From positions 124,001 through 188,000 of the forward strand of contig NZ_JAIWOY010000001.1 in NCBI RefSeq assembly GCF_020216525.1: DNA of 64,000 nt, written 5' to 3'. The DNA is from Nocardioides nematodiphilus (GTDB lineage: Bacteria; Actinomycetota; Actinomycetes; Propionibacteriales; Nocardioidaceae). Each line of letters starts with the position of its first letter. Positions within the stretch are counted from its first letter, which is position 1. The position numbers and the translations under genes are program-made. The notes under the pieces were generated by a model that ran no database searches, was not told the origin of the DNA, and saw only the letters and a list, made by a program, of their open reading frames with translations. This document shows, in pieces, positions 9,099-16,299 of this stretch.

Positions 9099-9560
9099 AT
9101 GACCTCTCACCACGCCCACCACACCCACCCGGACTCCGACTTCCCCCGCAAGATCGCGCTGCTCTTCGGCGTCGTCTTCCTCGTGGTCGGCATCGCCGGC
9201 TTCATCCCGGGGATCACCACGAACTACAGCGACCTGAAGTTCGCCGGGCACATGAGCGACGCGAAGCTCCTCGGCATCTTCGAGGTCTCGATCCTGCACA
9301 ACATCGTGCACCTGGCCTTCGGTGTGGCCGGCATCCTGCTCTCGCGCGCCGCCCGCTCGGCCGCGATGTACCTCCTGGTCGGGGGCCTGATCTACGCCGT
9401 CGTGTGGATCTACGGCGTAGCGACGGGCGAGGACAGCACCGCGAACTTCGTACCGCTCAACACGGCCGACAACTGGCTGCACTTCCTGCTCGCCCTGGCG
9501 ATGATCGTCCTGGGCGTCGTCTCGCTGCGCAGCCTGCGCACCGTGCGCGCGCACGCCTGA
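9099..9560 (+). CDS. DUF4383 membrane protein
   Basis: 153 residues from ATG 9099 with a His-rich N-terminus (MTSHHAHHTHPDSDFPRK) and four hydrophobic segments. FGVVFLVVGIAGFIPG, ILHNIVHLAFGVAGILLSR and TADNWLHFLLALAMIVLG are the DUF4383 signature. Members are common in actinobacteria near stress-related genes; no function is established. A perfect 14-bp terminator follows. Confidence 0.85.
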   Translation: MTSHHAHHTHPDSDFPRKIALLFGVVFLVVGIAGFIPGITTNYSDLKFAGHMSDAKLLGIFEVSILHNIVHLAFGVAGILLSRAARSAAMYLLVGGLIYAVVWIYGVATGEDSTANFVPLNTADNWLHFLLALAMIVLGVVSLRSLRTVRAHA

Positions 9561-9573
9561 TCCTTCCTGCCTT

Positions 9574-9611
9574 CCGCGACCCGGGACCGCACGCCGCGTC
9601 CCGGGTCGCGG
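9574..9611 (+). terminator. Terminator after the DUF4383 gene
   Basis: CCGCGACCCGGGAC (9574-9587) pairs perfectly with GTCCCGGGTCGCGG (9598-9611) around a 10-nt loop. It sits between two converging genes and can serve both strands. Confidence 0.65.
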
Positions 9612-9635
9612 TGCGTCCGGGTGGTCGCACGAAGG

Positions 9636-10424
9636 TCAGGAGCACCAGCGGCGCACGCTGTCGGCGCTGAGGTCGCGATCGCGCAGCACCACGTTGAGCT
9701 GGTCGCCGTAGCGCCGACAGTCGGCGGCCAGGTCGCGGCGGCGGTACTCGACGGCGAGCACGGCGCGGCCGTAGTGCCTCCGGTACGCGTCGCACTCGTC
9801 GTAGCGCCCGCACTCCTCCGCGATCGCGAAGTCGTAGCCGACCCGGCGCCCGTCGAAGCCGGCGAGGTTCTTCTGCCCGGCGGCCAGCCCGACCCGGTGG
9901 GCGCCCCGGACGAGCGCGCGGGCGTACCGGACGGCGTCAGCGCGACGGAGCAGGCCGTGGGAACGGGTGAAGGAGTCGAGGTTGTCGAACTCGACCGCCT
10001 CGAAGCCGTGGCGGGCGCAGCCGGCCGTCCAGCGGTCGACGATCGCGGCGAGCCGGTGCCGCTTCCCCGCGGTGCCGATGTCGAGCAGCCACTCCTCCCA
10101 GGCGCTGTCCACGACCGGCCTTCCTCCGCGGTGCAGGACCAGGTCGTCGTGGCGGCGCCAGAAGCGCAGCTGGCTGGCCTGGGTCTGGAAGCCGTTGACG
10201 TAGCAGATGTTGTAGTGCCCGGGCAGCGGCGGCGCGGTGCGATCACGTACGACGATCCCGACATCGCTCGGCACGTCCCGTACGCCGCCGAGCTGGTAGT
10301 CGAAGCGGGTGCCGGTCGGCAGCGGGTCCACCGCCGCGGCCATGGCCGCGGCGTCGGCAAGGAACGACGCGGCGAGGACGGCGAGCACGACGATCAGCCG
10401 GGTGCGGAGGAGCGAACTCATCAC
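9636..10424 (-). CDS. Secreted GH114-like (endo-alpha-1,4-polygalactosaminidase) protein
   Basis: 262 residues with an N-terminal signal peptide (LRTRLIVVLAVLAASFLADAAAMA). The mature protein has the GH114 TIM-barrel pattern: FDYQLGGVRD, ICYVNGFQTQ, EEWLLDI, GFEAVEFDNLDSF, AGQKNLAGF and YDFAIAEECGRYDEC. The Asp/Glu pair in EFDNLDS and AEEC are the expected acidic residues. Family members degrade galactosaminogalactan-type polymers. ATG 10421 is an equally possible start. The gene is divergent from the TPR-like gene (23-base gap). Confidence 0.7.
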   Translation of the reverse strand: MMSSLLRTRLIVVLAVLAASFLADAAAMAAAVDPLPTGTRFDYQLGGVRDVPSDVGIVVRDRTAPPLPGHYNICYVNGFQTQASQLRFWRRHDDLVLHRGGRPVVDSAWEEWLLDIGTAGKRHRLAAIVDRWTAGCARHGFEAVEFDNLDSFTRSHGLLRRADAVRYARALVRGAHRVGLAAGQKNLAGFDGRRVGYDFAIAEECGRYDECDAYRRHYGRAVLAVEYRRRDLAADCRRYGDQLNVVLRDRDLSADSVRRWCS

Positions 10425-10447
10425 GCGATCAACGCTAGCGTCGTCCC

Positions 10448-11026
10448 ATGACCACCGGTGAGATGCCCGACGAGGCGACGCTCGATGCCTGGCAGTTCGA
10501 CCTGAGCGGGCAGGAGCGGATCGACGCGTTCGGCAACCACGCCGCGACGATGGCGCCCGGTGTCTCCGGCCGCGCGGAGCTGCTGACCCTGCAGGCGGAG
10601 TTCCTGGCCCAGGCCGGGCGGCTCGAGGAGTCCCGTACGGTCTTCGCCGCGGCGCTCGAGGACGGCGGCTGGACCACGCTGCACCCCAAGATCGGGCTGC
10701 TGGAGATCGCGCTGACGCTCGGCGAGGAGGCGTCGGCCGACGAGTTGCTCGCCGACCTGCTGCAGCTCTATCGCGAGGAGCAGCTCATGCCCGACGCCTG
10801 CGTCGAGGTCGGCGAGGCGCTGGAGGAGGCGGGCCGGCTCAAGCAGGCCCACCGCTGGTTCACCATGCCGCTGCGCGAGATCGACCCCGAGGAGCTCGAG
10901 GACGGCGACTTCCTCCTGCTCGCCGGCCGCTACCGCGTCCGCCGCGCCCTGGGCCTGCCGATGGATGCCTTCGACGAGGAGACCGACGCGATGCGCGAGG
11001 ACGCGGAGGACGACGAAGACGCCTGA
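10448..11026 (+). CDS. TPR-like soluble protein
   Basis: 192 residues, acidic and entirely helical in appearance. LQAEFLAQAGRLEESRTVFAAAL and EVGEALEEAGRLKQAHRWFTMPL read as tetratricopeptide-type helix pairs. The tail DEETDAMREDAEDDEDA is strongly acidic. It probably mediates protein contacts; no enzyme motif is present and no partner is visible. Relatives of this type are frequent in Nocardioidaceae (from general knowledge, not searched). Confidence 0.6.
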   Translation: MTTGEMPDEATLDAWQFDLSGQERIDAFGNHAATMAPGVSGRAELLTLQAEFLAQAGRLEESRTVFAAALEDGGWTTLHPKIGLLEIALTLGEEASADELLADLLQLYREEQLMPDACVEVGEALEEAGRLKQAHRWFTMPLREIDPEELEDGDFLLLAGRYRVRRALGLPMDAFDEETDAMREDAEDDEDA

Positions 11027-11210
11027 GCCAGATTTCCTGCTCAGCACGGTGTGGCTCACCCGCTCGGACCATGGCACGACCGGAGCCCCATGACCACGTG
11101 GTCGGCACGGCTTCGCCGGAGCACGTCCGCGCCTTTGCCGACAGACGCCGGACGCCCCGGCCGGATCTCTCCGGCCGGGGCGCGATCGACGAGCAGACGG
11201 TGCTTGCTGG
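11027..11210. other. Convergent intergenic region with a strong hairpin
   Basis: The 184 bases between two converging stops hold no credible gene. The only clear element is the perfect hairpin at 11153-11182, listed separately. Confidence 0.5.
11153..11182. terminator. Bidirectional terminator hairpin, left copy of a duplicated element
   Basis: CGCCCCGGCCGG (11153-11164) and CCGGCCGGGGCG (11171-11182) form a perfect 12-bp stem with loop ATCTCT. The core CCCCGGCCGGATCTCTCCGG at 11155-11174 recurs exactly at 16211-16230 on the other side of the accessory block. Confidence 0.7.
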
Positions 11211-12353
11211 TTAGGCGCGCACTCCCGTACGGGCCGCGACGAACGCGGTCGCCACAGCACGGTCGATGTCCGACGGGACCGGCTGGACCCCGGGAGCCAG
11301 GCCCCCAGCGGCGACGGCAGCCAGCGAGCGGACCTGCAGGGTGAGCCCGAGGTCCATCGCCTCGATCGGATTACCGAGGGCGGCAGCGAGGTTGATCATG
11401 CGAGCACCGGCGAGTACGGCGACCCGGCGTCCGTCGGGGCGGCGATGGACGCGATGGTAGGCGGCCGAAGACTCGACGGGCCCGAGCAGGGCCTGGTCCA
11501 GCTCGTGGGGGAAGTGGCTCACACCGGCCACCACCACACCATCAGGGAGCAGGGCGACCTCAGCCTCACCGAGGACATCGCGCGCGCCGGTGGCCAAGAA
11601 GAGCAGGCTGGTAGCGGGCAGCGCGGCGGCCAGCGGTGAGACCTCGAACCCCTCCATCACCGCCTCCAGCGCACGATAGGGATCGATCTCGACGACAGTG
11701 ACGCGGGCACTCAGCTGCCGCAGCGTCTGGGCGACGCCGCGACCGCACGGTCCGTAGCCCACCACGGTCGCACGAGAGCCCGGCAGCATCAGGTTGGTGG
11801 CGTTCATGAACCCCTGCACGACCGACTGACCGACGCCGTACCGGTTCTCCACCATCAGCTTGAGCTCGCCGTCATTGATCACCACCACGGGGAAGTCGGG
11901 CGGCGTCTGACGCGCGCGCAACACGTGCCCGCCGGTCGTTGTCTCCTCGGTGCCGCCGAGGAAGTGGTCTCCGTGGCCGCGGCGCAGGAGGGCCGTGGTG
12001 AGATCGCCGCCATTGTCCAGCAGCAGGTGTGGCTCGATCGCGAGCACGCGGTCGATCTGCGGTCCCTCGTCGTCGACGTCGGCATGGACGTTCACGCCCT
12101 CGGCCACCAAGGCAGTGACGGTGTCGGGTCGTGTCGACCCCGGTGACCCGGTCAATGCCACGGTGGCACCGTAACGCACGAGGAGTCGGCACATCACTGC
12201 GGTCTTGGGCTCGATATGCAGACAGATCGCGATCCGCAGACCGTCGAAGAGGTGACCGACCTCGGCGAAGGCGTCGTGCAAGAGCGGCATATGGCCGGCG
12301 ACCCAGTCGACGCCGGGCGCGGGCAGGGCAGGGTGATCCAGGGCAGGGTGCAT
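11211..12353 (-). CDS. Divergent S-adenosylhomocysteine hydrolase homologue
   Basis: 380 residues, shorter than the usual 430-490 of AhcY. The AhcY order is intact: CLHIEPKTAV (43-53), LLDNGGDLT, EETTTGG, INDGELKLMVENRYG (159-173), Rossmann GYGPCGRG (199-206), SHFPHELD and INLAAALGNP. Catalytic positions differ, however. By eye the human T57/E59 region reads E48/K50, D190 is E169 and H353 is N328, and the C-terminal Lys-Tyr arm that reaches the neighbouring NAD site is absent; K186 and H301 equivalents remain. It may be an NAD-dependent enzyme acting on another nucleoside. It is unlikely to be the housekeeping AhcY. The ATG at 12353 gives the full N-terminal domain. Confidence 0.75.
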   Translation of the reverse strand: MHPALDHPALPAPGVDWVAGHMPLLHDAFAEVGHLFDGLRIAICLHIEPKTAVMCRLLVRYGATVALTGSPGSTRPDTVTALVAEGVNVHADVDDEGPQIDRVLAIEPHLLLDNGGDLTTALLRRGHGDHFLGGTEETTTGGHVLRARQTPPDFPVVVINDGELKLMVENRYGVGQSVVQGFMNATNLMLPGSRATVVGYGPCGRGVAQTLRQLSARVTVVEIDPYRALEAVMEGFEVSPLAAALPATSLLFLATGARDVLGEAEVALLPDGVVVAGVSHFPHELDQALLGPVESSAAYHRVHRRPDGRRVAVLAGARMINLAAALGNPIEAMDLGLTLQVRSLAAVAAGGLAPGVQPVPSDIDRAVATAFVAARTGVRA

Positions 12354-12697
12354 CTACGTGTCCGATCAGAAGTGGGATGGGTGACTACCAGCAGGAGCAG
12401 GGCTCGGACTACTGGTAGAGATCCGATCGGTACGAGTGGTCACCGAAGATCACCGTCGGCAGAGCCGACCCGGTGGACGCAACGGTGACCATGCCTCACA
12501 GCGTAGGCGATGGGCGGCGCCGGTGCTCCGGATGACGAGAGAACCCGGCCGCGTCCTGAGCAGTGCCCCCGCCTTCACGAGCAAGGCCCGCTGCGTCCCG
12601 GCGTGAACCGGATACCAGCGGGCCTGTCGTAGCTGGTGCCGGGCAGCTCCTCCCCGACGCGTGCCTCGAGGTCGGCGGGACGGACAGCTCGACTGAC
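12354..12697. other. 344-base gap upstream of the SAHH homologue with two inverted repeats
   Basis: No credible gene. CTACCAG (12385-12391) pairs with CTGGTAG (12412-12418) in the leader of the SAHH-like gene. GGCCCGCTG (12585-12593) pairs with CAGCGGGCC (12616-12624) just past the stop of the secreted protein and may end its transcript. I looked for an SAH-riboswitch-like core in the leader and could not find one. Confidence 0.4.
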
Positions 12698-13540
12698 TCA
12701 GTCGACGTGGCAGAGGAACTCCGGGTCGGAGACAGCCGGCTGCGCGAGCGGAGTCGTCGTCTTGGCCCCACTCGTCACCGGCGCGCTGGTGTTCTCACCC
12801 AGGATCGAGAAGCGGTACGGCGACGCCAGGCTCAGCGACACCGGGACCGTTTTGCCGGGGACAAGGGTCGGCGACTTCCAGATCGCCTTCGGGATCCCGG
12901 ACGAGTCGATCGCCGAGAACGTGATCGTGCCGGTAGCGCCGTCGGCCGACCCGTCGGCGAGACCAAGCAGGGCGTGAAACGACCGGCACCGTCCTGGCAT
13001 CGTGACGCGATATTCAGCGCTGTCGCCGGCGTATTGGAACCAGCCCCCGGATGACCTTCCCGCGAGCGAGAATCCGACGTACTGGCTCCCGCTGCCAACG
13101 CTGTAATAGCTGCTGGATGGAAGTCCGACCCAGTGCCAGTAGTTCACTCGCCTCGCTCCACTCAGCGCTGAGTGCTTCCTCCCGCGATAACTGACGCGCA
13201 CCCGGAAGGTGTACTCGCGCGACGTGTCCGCCTGCATCGGGAACCTCAGCGTTCCGTGGCCCTTCACCTTCATGCTCTTGAGCACGGTCCACTGGTTCAC
13301 CGACTCGAAGCTGTATCCACCAGCTTTCTGATACTCGAGCGTCGCGGCAACAGCCTTCTTGGGCGACGGCACGTGCACATTGACCGAGTAGCGAGTGCCT
13401 TCAGTGACATCCAATGGGACGGAGACGCCAATGTGCTTTCCGGAGCGTGTCACCACGCCATCCTGCGCGTGAGCCTGGGCGACCCCCGAGAGGACCACTA
13501 ATCCGACAACACCCGCAGCAAGGGCAGCACCGATCTTCAT
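12698..13540 (-). CDS. Secreted protein of unknown function
   Basis: 280 residues from ATG 13540. Residues 1-29 are a Sec signal peptide ending GVAQAHAQ. The rest is beta-rich (EGTRYSVNVHV, GHGTLRFPMQ, YTFRVRVSYRGRKHSAL, ATGTITFSAIDSSG), suggesting one or two Ig-like or jelly-roll domains. The two cysteines, in GRCRSF and the terminal FLCHVD, may form a disulfide. I recognise no family. Codon use is less GC-extreme than neighbours outside the block, consistent with acquired DNA. It lies 76 bases downstream of the NERD gene on the same strand. Confidence 0.65.
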   Translation of the reverse strand: MKIGAALAAGVVGLVVLSGVAQAHAQDGVVTRSGKHIGVSVPLDVTEGTRYSVNVHVPSPKKAVAATLEYQKAGGYSFESVNQWTVLKSMKVKGHGTLRFPMQADTSREYTFRVRVSYRGRKHSALSGARRVNYWHWVGLPSSSYYSVGSGSQYVGFSLAGRSSGGWFQYAGDSAEYRVTMPGRCRSFHALLGLADGSADGATGTITFSAIDSSGIPKAIWKSPTLVPGKTVPVSLSLASPYRFSILGENTSAPVTSGAKTTTPLAQPAVSDPEFLCHVD

Positions 13541-13616
13541 GCTCTGACGGTAAAGGCGATCGAACAGGCGCGGGTCAGAACGCCAAGGCTCACAGGAAGC
13601 CGGAGCATACAAGGGG

Positions 13617-14552
13617 TCAGCGCGGAGCCCGTACGTATCCCGAGGCGGCAGCATGGGCCGCGTCCAGGAAGCAGCGATCGGCCCGCGCCTTTGCGTAGTT
13701 GCTCGAGCTCACGTCCCGATAGACCCGCACGCCTGCTGCATTCGTCCACGCCTTCACCGCGTGATCCGGAGGGCAAGAGCCATCGGCCCGGGCAGGCATA
13801 TCGCGAGCGGACGGGTCATTGCCCAGGATCTGAGCGACGATCGCGCCGCCCATCGTGATCGCCACGACCGAGACCATCAGTCCAACGAACGCAGGCACGC
13901 ACCCACCCCGCCGACGACGAGGCTGCGGATGAGCTCGAGGCGCAACCGGGCGCGGTCGGGGCGCGGCGCGCTTCGGCGTCGGCGCCGAGACCCGCTCCGT
14001 CGCAGACCTCAGGGCGGCGTCGAGCTCCAAGGCGACCATCCGTCGTAGGTCGTCGCTCAGCACCGGCGCCCGCGAGGTGAGCATCTCTACGAGGTTGCTG
14101 GTTGAGCAGAGCATCGCGTCTCGCGCCCACCCAGCGATCGGCTCGTCGCGTACGAAGCACATGACGGGGTGGACTTGAAGCGGGCTGACGCTCCGTGCCA
14201 AGCCGCTTACCGCCATCGCCGCCTCAGCGGCGCCATGGACGGCCGTCTCGCGCGCACGACCGTTCTGCCGCAAGACATTATCGACGACAGTGATCGAACC
14301 TGTCCAATTCTTGGAGTCGATGACATAGATGCCAGGAGGCCCAACCGCGATGTGATCGACGTTCGCGAACTTCCGACCCGGCCAGCGCAGGTCGTGAAAG
14401 AGCGTCCACTGGTCCGCGGGCAAGCCAGCCAGCGCAGCCGCTGTAGCTTCCTCGCCCTCAGCACCGCGCTCGAACATCGCGGCAACCCGCGCCTGCCGCT
14501 CCGCCTTCTCGCGCAACCGCTTCGCCGATTCCCGCGCAGACTCACCAGCCAT
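13617..14552 (-). CDS. NERD-domain membrane protein with sunset-like C-terminal domain
   Basis: 311 residues from ATG 14552. Residues 1-30 form a charged helix (ARESAKRLREKAERQARV). Residues about 30-190 are a nuclease-related domain: GAEGEEATAAAL, then VDHIAVGPPGIYVIDSKNWTG gives the D...(D/E)xK pattern, with Asp where most members have Glu. A basic linker precedes one transmembrane helix (FVGLMVSVVAITMGGAIVAQIL, about 230-255). The last 50 residues (CPPDHAVKAW...VYRDVSSSNYAKARADRCF...SGYVRAPR) resemble the small extracellular sunset domain. It is divergent from the XRE/SRA-HNH pair, so a shared function in DNA defence or uptake is possible but unproven. Confidence 0.75.
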   Translation of the reverse strand: MAGESARESAKRLREKAERQARVAAMFERGAEGEEATAAALAGLPADQWTLFHDLRWPGRKFANVDHIAVGPPGIYVIDSKNWTGSITVVDNVLRQNGRARETAVHGAAEAAMAVSGLARSVSPLQVHPVMCFVRDEPIAGWARDAMLCSTSNLVEMLTSRAPVLSDDLRRMVALELDAALRSATERVSAPTPKRAAPRPRPVAPRAHPQPRRRRGGCVPAFVGLMVSVVAITMGGAIVAQILGNDPSARDMPARADGSCPPDHAVKAWTNAAGVRVYRDVSSSNYAKARADRCFLDAAHAAASGYVRAPR

Positions 14553-14669
14553 CGCAGACCTCCGGCATCGAAGGTAAACGCGCTTGTCGGGCCGTGGGGA
14601 CAGAACGGCGAGGCTCACAGGAATTGGGGATACCCGCGTGTGCGACGCGTGCCGTTGCGTCGACCTGTC

Positions 14670-14720
14670 GCGACCCCAAGGTCGCACCTTCCCCTTGCCC
14701 CGAGAGGAACATTTATGTTC
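14670..14720. promoter_or_regulatory. Candidate operators upstream of the XRE/SRA-HNH pair
   Basis: GCGACC (14670-14675) and GGTCGC (14680-14685) form a 6-bp inverted repeat. GAACATTTATGTTC (14707-14720) is a perfect 14-bp palindrome in an AT-rich patch 36 bases before the XRE start. The second has the size and place of a controller-protein box. It is not a LexA box because its GAAC and GTTC halves are six bases apart rather than four. Confidence 0.4.
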
Positions 14721-14755
14721 TCGCACGGCGCCCACAGACCGTCAAGGGTTTATGG

Positions 14756-15007
14756 GTGCCGAACACCAAGACCGGAACCCACCGGCCCCTGCCCCCAGAG
14801 ACCGCGAAGGCACTGGCCCGCGCGCTGCGCCACCGTCGCGAATCGTCCCAACTTACACAGGAGGACGTCGCCTCTCGCGCTGGAGTTTCCGTCCAGATGG
14901 TCCGCCGTTTGGAAGCTGGCACAAGCAATCCCACGCTCGGCACCCTTCACGCAGTCACCACGGCACTCGACATCATGTGGACCGACCTCTTCATCGAGGT
15001 CGAGTAG
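14756..15007 (+). CDS. XRE-family helix-turn-helix regulator
   Basis: 83 residues from GTG 14756, preceded by AAGGG at good spacing. The single HTH is LARALRHRRESSQLTQEDVASRAGVSVQMVRRLEAGTSNPTLGTLHAVTTAL, a standard Xre/Cro domain filling almost the whole protein. An upstream in-frame start exists but would add about 54 residues of poor quality. The TAG stop shares one base with the GTG of the SRA-HNH gene, so the two are translationally coupled. Size and position resemble controller proteins of restriction systems. Autoregulation through the palindrome at 14707-14720 is inferred. Confidence 0.8.
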   Translation: MPNTKTGTHRPLPPETAKALARALRHRRESSQLTQEDVASRAGVSVQMVRRLEAGTSNPTLGTLHAVTTALDIMWTDLFIEVE

Positions 15008-15969
15008 TGCCCGGCTACTTCTTCGGCGAAGTCGCTGGCTATCCGGTCGGTGCTGAGTTCGCCGACCGCAAGGAAGCCATGCTTGCAGGCCTGCACGACA
15101 ACTGGGTCCCAGGTATTTCTGGTCGGCCGAACATCGGCGCCGATTGCATAGCGGTCAATCGCGGCTACGTGGACGATGAGGATCACGGGGACTGGCTTCT
15201 CTACACCGGCGCCGGCGGGAACGACCCCTCGACCAAGCGGCAAATTTCCGATCAAGACATCCAGCACCGCCATAACGCAGCGTTGGTGTACTCCGAAGAG
15301 AATGGTCTGCCGGTGCGGGTCCTGCGCGGACCGAGGGGCGAAAAGCCGTTCGCGCCGAAGATCGGCTACCGCTACGACGGTCTATATAAGGTGATCCGAC
15401 ACTGGTCCGAGACCGGACGAGACGGGTTCCGCATCTGGCGATTTCACCTCGTCCGGCTCGCGCCCGACGAAGCGCGGCCGTGGACTCCTGACGACCAGAC
15501 GCCTGCGGCCGTTCCGGCCTGGAGAACACCTCGGTTTGACTTTGCGGACACAGAAATCGCATATGAGCCCCCGAATGGAGCACCCGCGGGCAATGCCGAG
15601 CCAGAGCGCGCGACCGGCATCGTGCAGCGCATCGTTAGATCAAGCAAAGTCTCCCAACACGTCAAGGAGCTCTACAACCACACCTGCCAGATATGCGGTA
15701 TCAAGCTCGACCTGCCCGTCGGCAGTTACAGCGAGGGCGCTCACATTCGGGGGCTTGGGGCGCCACACGATGGTCCCGACACGGTCGGCAACGTTCTATG
15801 CCTATGCCCCAACCACCACGTCCTCTTCGACAAGGGTGGGATCTTCCTCAGCGACGAACTAGTCGTGTACGACCACACCGGTAATAGTCGGGGTCGCCTC
15901 GAAGTTCACGCGTCGCACGCGATCAACATCGAATGCGTACGACATCACCGAACGCACCACGGATACTGA
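15007..15969 (+). CDS. SRA (YDG)-HNH endonuclease, predicted modified-DNA restriction enzyme
   Basis: 320 residues from GTG 15007, overlapping the upstream stop by one base. Residues 1-150 are an SRA/YDG domain: GYFFGEVAGYPVGAEFADRK, GRPNIGADCIAVNRGYVDDED, DWLLYTGAGGND, then RYDGLYKVIRHWSE and FRIWRFHLVRL. Residues about 215-280 are an HNH nuclease: HTCQICGIKL zinc pair, YSEGAHIRGLG and GNVLCLCPNHHVLFD. SRA domains flip out methylated or hydroxymethylated cytosine, and SRA-HNH fusions act as type IV restriction enzymes. No methyltransferase is nearby, as expected for this type. A longer open frame upstream overlaps the XRE gene and was rejected. Confidence 0.88.
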   Translation: MPGYFFGEVAGYPVGAEFADRKEAMLAGLHDNWVPGISGRPNIGADCIAVNRGYVDDEDHGDWLLYTGAGGNDPSTKRQISDQDIQHRHNAALVYSEENGLPVRVLRGPRGEKPFAPKIGYRYDGLYKVIRHWSETGRDGFRIWRFHLVRLAPDEARPWTPDDQTPAAVPAWRTPRFDFADTEIAYEPPNGAPAGNAEPERATGIVQRIVRSSKVSQHVKELYNHTCQICGIKLDLPVGSYSEGAHIRGLGAPHDGPDTVGNVLCLCPNHHVLFDKGGIFLSDELVVYDHTGNSRGRLEVHASHAINIECVRHHRTHHGY

Positions 15970-16205
15970 CTGACGCCATCGTGCGAGTGAAGATGGTGCA
16001 CCGTCCTCATTGACTCTCGGACTCGAACGATCGACTCAGGATTCAGCCCCATGCACGGAACCGGAGCACGAGGCCGACGAACTGATGGGGTCGGCTTCCC
16101 GCGCCGCCTATGGAGCACGGAGGCGAAAAGCGCGGCGGACCCGTGCTGAGCTGAGGTGGGTGCATCCTGCCCGCAGATTCTGCGGCCGTTCACCCTACGA
16201 GCACC

Positions 16206-16241
16206 GAGGGCCCCGGCCGGATCTCTCCGGACGGGGCCCTC
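16206..16241. terminator. Terminator hairpin downstream of nrdJ, right copy of the duplicated element
   Basis: GAGGGCCCCGGCCGG (16206-16220) pairs with CCGGACGGGGCCCTC (16227-16241), 15 bp with one mismatch, loop ATCTCT. Bases 16211-16230 are identical to 11155-11174. It probably ends nrdJ transcription and could serve the converging SRA-HNH transcript. Confidence 0.7.
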
Positions 16242-16258
16242 GCGTGTATTCAGTGACT

Positions 16259-16298
16259 CAAGAAGTGACTACTCGAGCCACAAGAAGTGACCTCTCGA
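16259..16298. repeat. 22-bp period direct repeat next to the nrdJ stop
   Basis: CAAGAAGTGAC begins at 16259 and again at 16281, each followed within two bases by CTCGA, a tandem pair with 22-base spacing directly beyond the nrdJ stop. A third partial AGTGACT is at 16252-16258. Function unknown; replication slippage is enough to explain it. Confidence 0.5.
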
Positions 16299-16299
16299 C

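Larger units (their letters stand above)
15970..16299. other. 330-base gap between SRA-HNH and nrdJ stops
   Basis: No credible gene. It contains the terminator hairpin at 16206-16241 and a short direct repeat at 16259-16298. The first 230 bases look like featureless, less GC-biased DNA and may include the right boundary of the accessory block. Confidence 0.45.

Noticed and set aside
12354..12500. SAH riboswitch upstream of the SAHH homologue
   Set aside because: Only a 7-bp hairpin is present; the conserved core of SAH riboswitches could not be found by eye.
14707..14720. LexA box upstream of the XRE/SRA-HNH pair
   Set aside because: GAAC and GTTC are separated by six bases; LexA boxes in actinobacteria need four.
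14584..15006. An N-terminal extension of the SRA-HNH protein
   Set aside because: The extension overlaps the XRE gene out of frame and lacks domain character, while GTG 15007 starts exactly at the SRA domain.
11027..16299. Prophage or insertion-sequence element
   Set aside because: No integrase, transposase, phage structural gene or tRNA target was seen; the block is described as accessory DNA of unknown entry route.
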